Shown here: positions 60,541 to 64,000 of the stretch, piece after piece
Numbering within the stretch: the stretch's first letter is position 1
Layout of the letters: each line of letters opens with the position of its first letter
From: Streptomyces mangrovi
GTDB lineage: Bacteria > Actinomycetota > Actinomycetes > Streptomycetales > Streptomycetaceae
Assembly (NCBI RefSeq): GCF_900114215.1
Contig: NZ_FOSG01000006.1
Location: 186,001-250,000, forward strand
Direction: 5' to 3'
DNA: 64,000 nt
Program-made: the position numbers and the translations under genes
The notes under the pieces: model-generated
Told to the model about the DNA's origin: nothing
Databases searched by the model: none
What the model saw: the letters and a program-made list of their open reading frames with translations, nothing else

Positions 60541-61197
60541 TCAGCGGGCCTTGGCGGTGGACTCCTTCTGGAAGGCGCTCAGGCCGTACGCCCAGATCTG
60601 GTTGACCCGGCTGCGCTCGGCGGAGTTGGGGTAGGCGTTGGTGCAGGACGGGCCGGGGCCGCCGCCGGACATCAGCTCGCTGCACGGCCCGGAGTAGTTG
60701 TCCCGCAGGCCCAGCACATGGCCGGTCTCGTGCGAGGTGACGCGGGTGGAGTTGTAGACCTGGTTCTGCCGGTAGTCCAGGAAGATGTAGCCGTTGCCGC
60801 GGCCGTCGGTGCTGGCGTAGGAGCCGCGCGAGTCGTTGCCCTCGTAGTACCGGAAGTCGGCGTTGCTGCCCGAGACCAGGCGCACGTTGCTGACCGAGGA
60901 GTTCCAGATCTGTGCGCTGCGGGATATCTCGGTGGCGAACGAGGGCGCCCGGCTGGCGTCGTAGACGACCGTGACGGCCTGCGCGCCCGTGGCCCGCTGC
61001 TTGGACAGCGCGGACTCCATCACGGCCTCGAAGAAGGCCCTGGTGTTGGCCTGGTCGGCGGCGGAGCCGGAGTAGGCGGCGACCGAGGCGGGGAGCCGGT
61101 CGGCCTGGGAGGGGGCCGCGGAGGCCGGAACCGCGGTCAGGCTCAGGGCCGTGCCCAGACCGAGCGCCGCGGCCAGGGCGGCTCTGGAGAACTTCAT
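60541..61197 (-). CDS. snpA: Snapalysin, secreted M7 zinc metalloprotease
   Basis: This 218-residue secreted protease has a signal peptide (1-28, ending PASA), a short propeptide (about 29-75) and a mature M7 domain. The zinc site is [11 protein letters not shown] near residue 155, the diagnostic HExxHxxGxxD. Two Cys residues near the C-terminus (PCSELMSG and PSCTNAYP) form the usual disulfide. It degrades casein and other proteins outside the cell. Its activator gene is divergently encoded next to it. Confidence 0.95.
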   Translation of the reverse strand: MKFSRAALAAALGLGTALSLTAVPASAAPSQADRLPASVAAYSGSAADQANTRAFFEAVMESALSKQRATGAQAVTVVYDASRAPSFATEISRSAQIWNSSVSNVRLVSGSNADFRYYEGNDSRGSYASTDGRGNGYIFLDYRQNQVYNSTRVTSHETGHVLGLRDNYSGPCSELMSGGGPGPSCTNAYPNSAERSRVNQIWAYGLSAFQKESTAKAR

Positions 61198-61331
61198 GTG
61201 GGGGGTCTCCTTCTCGTCGGTGAACCCGGGTGCGGAACCTGATGCGGAACCTGTGGGGGCCGGGTCCGGCGGAGGAACTTCGGTCAGTCAGGATTGTGTT
61301 CGACCTCCGCGCCGCCGGGATGATGCCAACA

Positions 61332-61354
61332 GGCGATAGTGCCGGGCTATCGCC
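61332..61354. promoter_or_regulatory. LysR-type operator between snpA and its regulator gene
   Basis: GGCGATAG-TGCCGGG-CTATCGCC is a perfect 8-bp inverted repeat with a 7-bp gap, and ATAG-N7-CTAT fits the T-N11-A pattern of LysR sites. It lies in the middle of the 315-bp gap 61198-61512 between snpA and the LysR gene. Confidence 0.75.
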
Positions 61355-61500
61355 CGTGATCGCACCGCTCGGCCCCGGCCGGAAGAGGCGCGCCGAGGAC
61401 CACCGGAACGGCCGGGGACGGCCCAAGTCGTGCGCCGGGAACGCCGGGCATGCCGTTTCGGTGCCGTTTGGACGGCTGGTGCCGCCTGTTGGGGCGTCGT

Positions 61501-61506
61501 TATCCT
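61501..61506 (+). promoter_or_regulatory. -10 box for a likely leaderless LysR mRNA
   Basis: TATCCT ends 6 bp before the GTG start at 61513, so transcription would begin at or next to the start codon. This suggests a leaderless mRNA, common in Streptomyces. No canonical -35 box is seen. Confidence 0.4.
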
Positions 61507-61512
61507 CCAGGG

Positions 61513-62613
61513 GTGGAGCTCGACGTGAGGCATCTGCGTGTGCTGTGCGCCATCGCCGACGCCGGCAGTGTCCGCAAGGCGGCGCTGCGCCTGGGCATGA
61601 GCCAGCCCTCCCTGACCACGCAGCTGCGCCGTATCGAGAACGCCATCGGCGGACGGCTGTTCACCCGGGAGCGTACGGGCAGCCGCCCCACGGCCCTGGG
61701 GCGGTCCGTGCTCTGCCGCGCACGTCCGATCGTCGCCGAGATGGCGGCCCTGGTGAGCGAGGCGAGGAGCGCGGCGGCCCTGGCCGGAGGGGCGCGGCTG
61801 CGGATCGGCAGCACGGCCAGCCGCGCCGTGGCCGGATGGGTGCGCAGGCTCCGGGAGCGCTACCCCGGTGCCGAGACCGGGATCCATATCGACGTCTCGG
61901 CCAACTCGCTGCTCCAGACGGTCGCCGACGGGCAGGTGGACGTGGCGTTCGTCCACGAGCCGGAGGGCTTTCCGCTGCGTTTCCCCCCGGGGGTGGAACA
62001 GCACGTCCTGATCGACAGGGAACCGCAGTTCATCGCCCTGCCCCAGACCCACCCCCAGGCCGGCCGACGGGTGGTCGACATGGCCGACCTCGCCGACGAC
62101 CAGTGGATCGTCGACTTCACGGCGGACGGGGAGTGGGCCGCCACGCGCCGCGCCTTCGCGACCGCCGGACTGAACCCGCGCATGGTCCACGTGCCCGACA
62201 ACACCACCGCCGCGGCGCTGATCGCCGGGGGCGAGGCGGTGAGCGTGTGCCAGCCCGTCTCCCAGCAGCGCCAGGGAATGGTCATCCGCCCGCTGCGCGA
62301 CGACCCGCTGGCGGTACGGCTGTTACTGGCCTGCCGGTCGGACAGCCCGTCGGCGGCGGAGGTCGGCGGTCTCCACGCCGACCTCATGGCCGCCTACGCC
62401 GAGGTCGCCTGGGCCAGCCCCGCCTACCGCTGGTGGTTGCTGCGTCACGGTAGTCCGCTGCTCCCCCCGCCGGAGGGCGGCCCCGCGCCGTCCGGCGCGG
62501 ACGGACCGCCGGAGCACGTCCTGGCCGCGGTGCCCGGCCGGCTCCGCGCCGCACGGCGGCCCGCTCCGCACACCACCGCGCCGGGCGTGCCCCGGGCGCG
62601 CGGGGGCGGCTGA
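61513..62613 (+). CDS. snpR: LysR-family activator of snapalysin
   Basis: This 366-residue LysR regulator has an N-terminal winged helix (residues 1-62, VRHLRVLCAIADAGSVRKAALRLGMSQPSLTTQLRRIE) and a C-terminal periplasmic-binding-type effector domain (about 90-300). Divergent pairing with snpA is the known snpA/snpR layout. Leu271 is encoded by TTA (62323-62325), so translation should depend on the bldA tRNA. The C-terminal ~55 residues are Pro/Ala/Arg-rich and disordered. GTG at 61513 matches the LysR N-terminus; an ATG at 61450 would add 21 unrelated residues. Confidence 0.93.
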   Translation: MELDVRHLRVLCAIADAGSVRKAALRLGMSQPSLTTQLRRIENAIGGRLFTRERTGSRPTALGRSVLCRARPIVAEMAALVSEARSAAALAGGARLRIGSTASRAVAGWVRRLRERYPGAETGIHIDVSANSLLQTVADGQVDVAFVHEPEGFPLRFPPGVEQHVLIDREPQFIALPQTHPQAGRRVVDMADLADDQWIVDFTADGEWAATRRAFATAGLNPRMVHVPDNTTAAALIAGGEAVSVCQPVSQQRQGMVIRPLRDDPLAVRLLLACRSDSPSAAEVGGLHADLMAAYAEVAWASPAYRWWLLRHGSPLLPPPEGGPAPSGADGPPEHVLAAVPGRLRAARRPAPHTTAPGVPRARGGG

Positions 62614-62650
62614 GGCGTACACGGGCGGGACGCGGGCGGGCGGCCCCGGA

Positions 62651-62806
62651 TCAGCCCCTGCCGAAGTCCAGCGGCGGCTCGACGGTGTGGAAGCACTGGG
62701 TGCACACATAGCCGCCGCGCGGCCCCTCCTGGACCGCCCAGCCGCACTGCGCGCAGTGCATCACGGCCACGTCGGGCGCCGGGACGTCGGAGTGTGATGG
62801 GGTCAT
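62651..62806 (-). CDS. Small zinc-ribbon protein
   Basis: This 51-residue protein has two CxxC pairs (HCAQCGWAV and YVCTQCFHTV), 16 residues apart, which could form a single zinc ribbon. No function is known. Its ATG overlaps the stop of the tiny gene upstream (ATGA), so the two should be co-translated. Confidence 0.65.
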   Translation of the reverse strand: MTPSHSDVPAPDVAVMHCAQCGWAVQEGPRGGYVCTQCFHTVEPPLDFGRG

Positions 62807-62886
62807 CCGGTCGCTCCGCAGTTGCCGCAGGACCAGCGCCCGTCGGGGCCCTGGATGACGGTGGCTCCACATGTGGTGCAGTTCAA
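62803..62886 (-). CDS. Tiny zinc-ribbon protein, 27 residues
   Basis: A 27-codon frame starting with TTG at 62886 reads NCTTCGATVIQGPDGRWSCG and ends NCGATG. The two CxxC pairs resemble half a zinc ribbon, similar to its downstream neighbour. AAGGGG lies 8 nt upstream of the TTG, and the stop overlaps the next ATG. Short length makes the call tentative, but the conserved Cys spacing supports it. The 307-bp gap 62887-63193 upstream holds no convincing gene or promoter. Confidence 0.5.
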   Translation of the reverse strand: MNCTTCGATVIQGPDGRWSCGNCGATG

Positions 62887-63193
62887 CGGCAGTTCCCCTT
62901 CCGCCGTGTCCCGCCGGGTCCGCCCGCGCCGCCGGTGCGGTCACCACCGAAGGCGCGGCTGTCACACGTCACCGTAGCCCGGCGTGCGGAGCGGTGGCGA
63001 GACCCCGTGCCCGCGTCCGCCCTCCTCCTTCCGGCGCGGCGTCCGTTCCCGCGCGCCGCGCCGGGCACCGTGGATCTTCACGCCCATGTCCCCGGCCGTG
63101 CGGCGCGGTTGACGGAGCGGCACGCGAACCGGCGTCGCCCCCGCGGGATCCGGGGCGCCGCCCGGGGCCCCGGTGACGCCTCCCGCCCCGCGC

Positions 63194-63772
63194 TCACCGG
63201 CCGGTCCGCCGCGGCGGGCTTCCGGTCGCCCGGAACATCTCGCCCGTCAGCGCCCGGAAGGCCTCCTCGGGGTCCCGCCCGTCCAGCGGGTCGTCCAGGT
63301 TGCGGGAGAGCAGCAGCGTCGCGAAGCCGTGGGCCAGCGACCAGGCCGCCATGAAGCCGATGGCCGGGTCCTCCCCGTAGCCCTCCACCGCCGTGCGCAG
63401 CCGGCTCCGCGTCCGCTCGCGCGCCGCGAGGAGTTCCGGGGCGTCCGGGCGCAGGAGTTCGGGTCGGAACATGGTCTGGAAGTGCGCCGGGTGGGAGGTG
63501 GCGAAGCGCACGTACCGGACGCCCAGGTCCCGCAGGTCCCCCGTCTCGCCGAGGGCGGCGGCCAGCAGACCGTAGCCTTCGGTCGCGATGGCGGTGAGGA
63601 GGCCGGCGCGGTCCCCGAAGTGGTGTGCGGGCGCGGCGTGGGACACGCCCGCGCGGCGGGCGAGGTCGCGCAGGGACAGGGCCGCCGGTCCCTCGGTGGT
63701 GATGACGTCGAGGGCGGCGGTGAGCACGGTCCGCCGCAGGTCCCCGTGGTGGTAGGCGCGTCCGGTGGTCAT
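63194..63772 (-). CDS. TetR family transcriptional regulator
   Basis: This 192-residue regulator has the TetR helix-turn-helix at about 12-58 (RRTVLTAALDVITTEGPAALSLRDLARRAGVSHAAPAHHFGDRAGLL) and an all-helical ligand domain. It is divergent from the partial gene at the right edge and likely represses itself or that gene through sites in the 103-bp gap. The ligand is unknown. Confidence 0.92.
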   Translation of the reverse strand: MTTGRAYHHGDLRRTVLTAALDVITTEGPAALSLRDLARRAGVSHAAPAHHFGDRAGLLTAIATEGYGLLAAALGETGDLRDLGVRYVRFATSHPAHFQTMFRPELLRPDAPELLAARERTRSRLRTAVEGYGEDPAIGFMAAWSLAHGFATLLLSRNLDDPLDGRDPEEAFRALTGEMFRATGSPPRRTGR

Positions 63773-63799
63773 GACAGGCAGGCTAGCGCGGTCCGCGCG

Positions 63800-63840
63800 T
63801 TGACAGGCCCGGTCGCCGGAGGCAATCTAGTCACTGTCAA
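63800..63840. promoter_or_regulatory. Divergent promoter region with TTGACAG dyad
   Basis: TTGACAG (63800-63806) and its complement CTGTCAA (63834-63840) lie 27 bp apart between the TetR gene and the right-edge gene. Each is a near-consensus -35 box on its own strand. The sites may be overlapping promoters controlled by the TetR protein. The -10 boxes are not clear. Confidence 0.5.
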
Positions 63841-63875
63841 GATGCTGGGTCGTGGGTTGTGGGAAGAGGGCGGTC

Positions 63876-64000
63876 ATGGGCGAAGACGGCGGGCGCGTAC
63901 GGCAGATGTGGCACCTCCTGGAGCCCCTGCACGCCGTCCTGTACTACGCGCCGCAGGTGTTCGAGGAGGTCGGGGCGCTCGGTTACGACACCGGCGAGCG
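63876..64000 (+). CDS. SCO6745 family protein, N-terminal part
   Basis: Only 41 codons are visible before the window ends. RQMWHLLEPLHAVLYYAPQVFEEVGALGYDT matches the conserved start of the SCO6745 family, in which the paired His residues and YYAP are typical. The function is unknown. ATG at 63876 follows GGGAAGAGGGCGGTC. The divergent TetR gene probably regulates it. Confidence 0.8.
   Translation, partial: MGEDGGRVRQMWHLLEPLHAVLYYAPQVFEEVGALGYDTGE

Overview
The window is very GC-rich DNA with strong third-position G/C bias, GTG/TTG starts, dense four-base start/stop overlaps and long antisense shadow frames, which is typical of Streptomyces. A chaplin, a snapalysin with its divergent LysR regulator, a guanidine-III riboswitch, SCO6745-type and prokaryotic-metallothionein genes, and two genes with the rare TTA (bldA) codon all point to a Streptomyces chromosome. 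I saw no rRNA, tRNA, CRISPR array, insertion sequence, integrase or phage gene.

Layout. 1-7 kb: an edge-truncated membrane gene, a PAS/GAF/PP2C/ATPase signalling phosphatase, a DUF488 protein, then a gluconate-type permease divergent from a secreted GH6 cellulase; two CebR-type operators lie between these last two. 7-21 kb: a carbohydrate island with a ROK repressor, a five-domain peptide-type ABC transporter (one gene fuses permease and ATPase), a GH36 alpha-galactosidase, a GH2 beta-mannosidase and a LacI-like protein with no DNA-binding domain. Near-identical promoter/operator sequences precede the transporter and the mannosidase, suggesting one ROK-controlled galactomannan-oligosaccharide regulon. 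21-30 kb: a chaplin with an unusual Lys/His-rich tail, an SDR fragment, and small stress or housekeeping genes (VOC, metallophosphoesterase, BON, nucleotidyltransferase, DUF4230, hydrolase, MerR, SDR, STAS, ECF sigma).

30-37 kb: a FUSC-type membrane protein and two more PP2C phosphatases. One phosphatase is translationally coupled to a stand-alone cobalamin-binding protein carrying the W-x9-EH motif of B12 photoreceptors, and this looks like an undescribed light- or B12-sensing branch of partner-switch signalling. 37-41 kb: a pyrimidine-dimer-glycosylase-like protein and a paa-like set (PaaK, PaaI, 3-hydroxyacyl-CoA dehydrogenase) around a TetR-type operator. 41-44.4 kb: a two-gene operon of a TTA-containing P-loop ATPase and a membrane-anchored type-1 periplasmic-binding-fold protein with no ABC permease; its function is unknown.

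44-52 kb: Ohr/OsmC, SRPBCC, GH4 6-phospho-beta-glucosidase, metallothionein, an MHS transporter with anhydro-MurNAc kinase, then an NsrR-Hmp nitric oxide detoxification module with two matching operators. 52-64 kb: an epoxide hydrolase remnant, phosphoribosyltransferase, hydrolase, EndoQ-like repair nuclease, riboswitch-controlled SMR guanidinium exporter, a two-component flavin monooxygenase pair, a glutathionyl-hydroquinone-reductase-like protein, a zinc-type alcohol dehydrogenase, snapalysin with its LysR activator, two overlapping tiny zinc-ribbon genes, a TetR regulator and an edge-truncated SCO6745-family gene. Most convergent gene pairs are separated by strong GC-rich hairpins.
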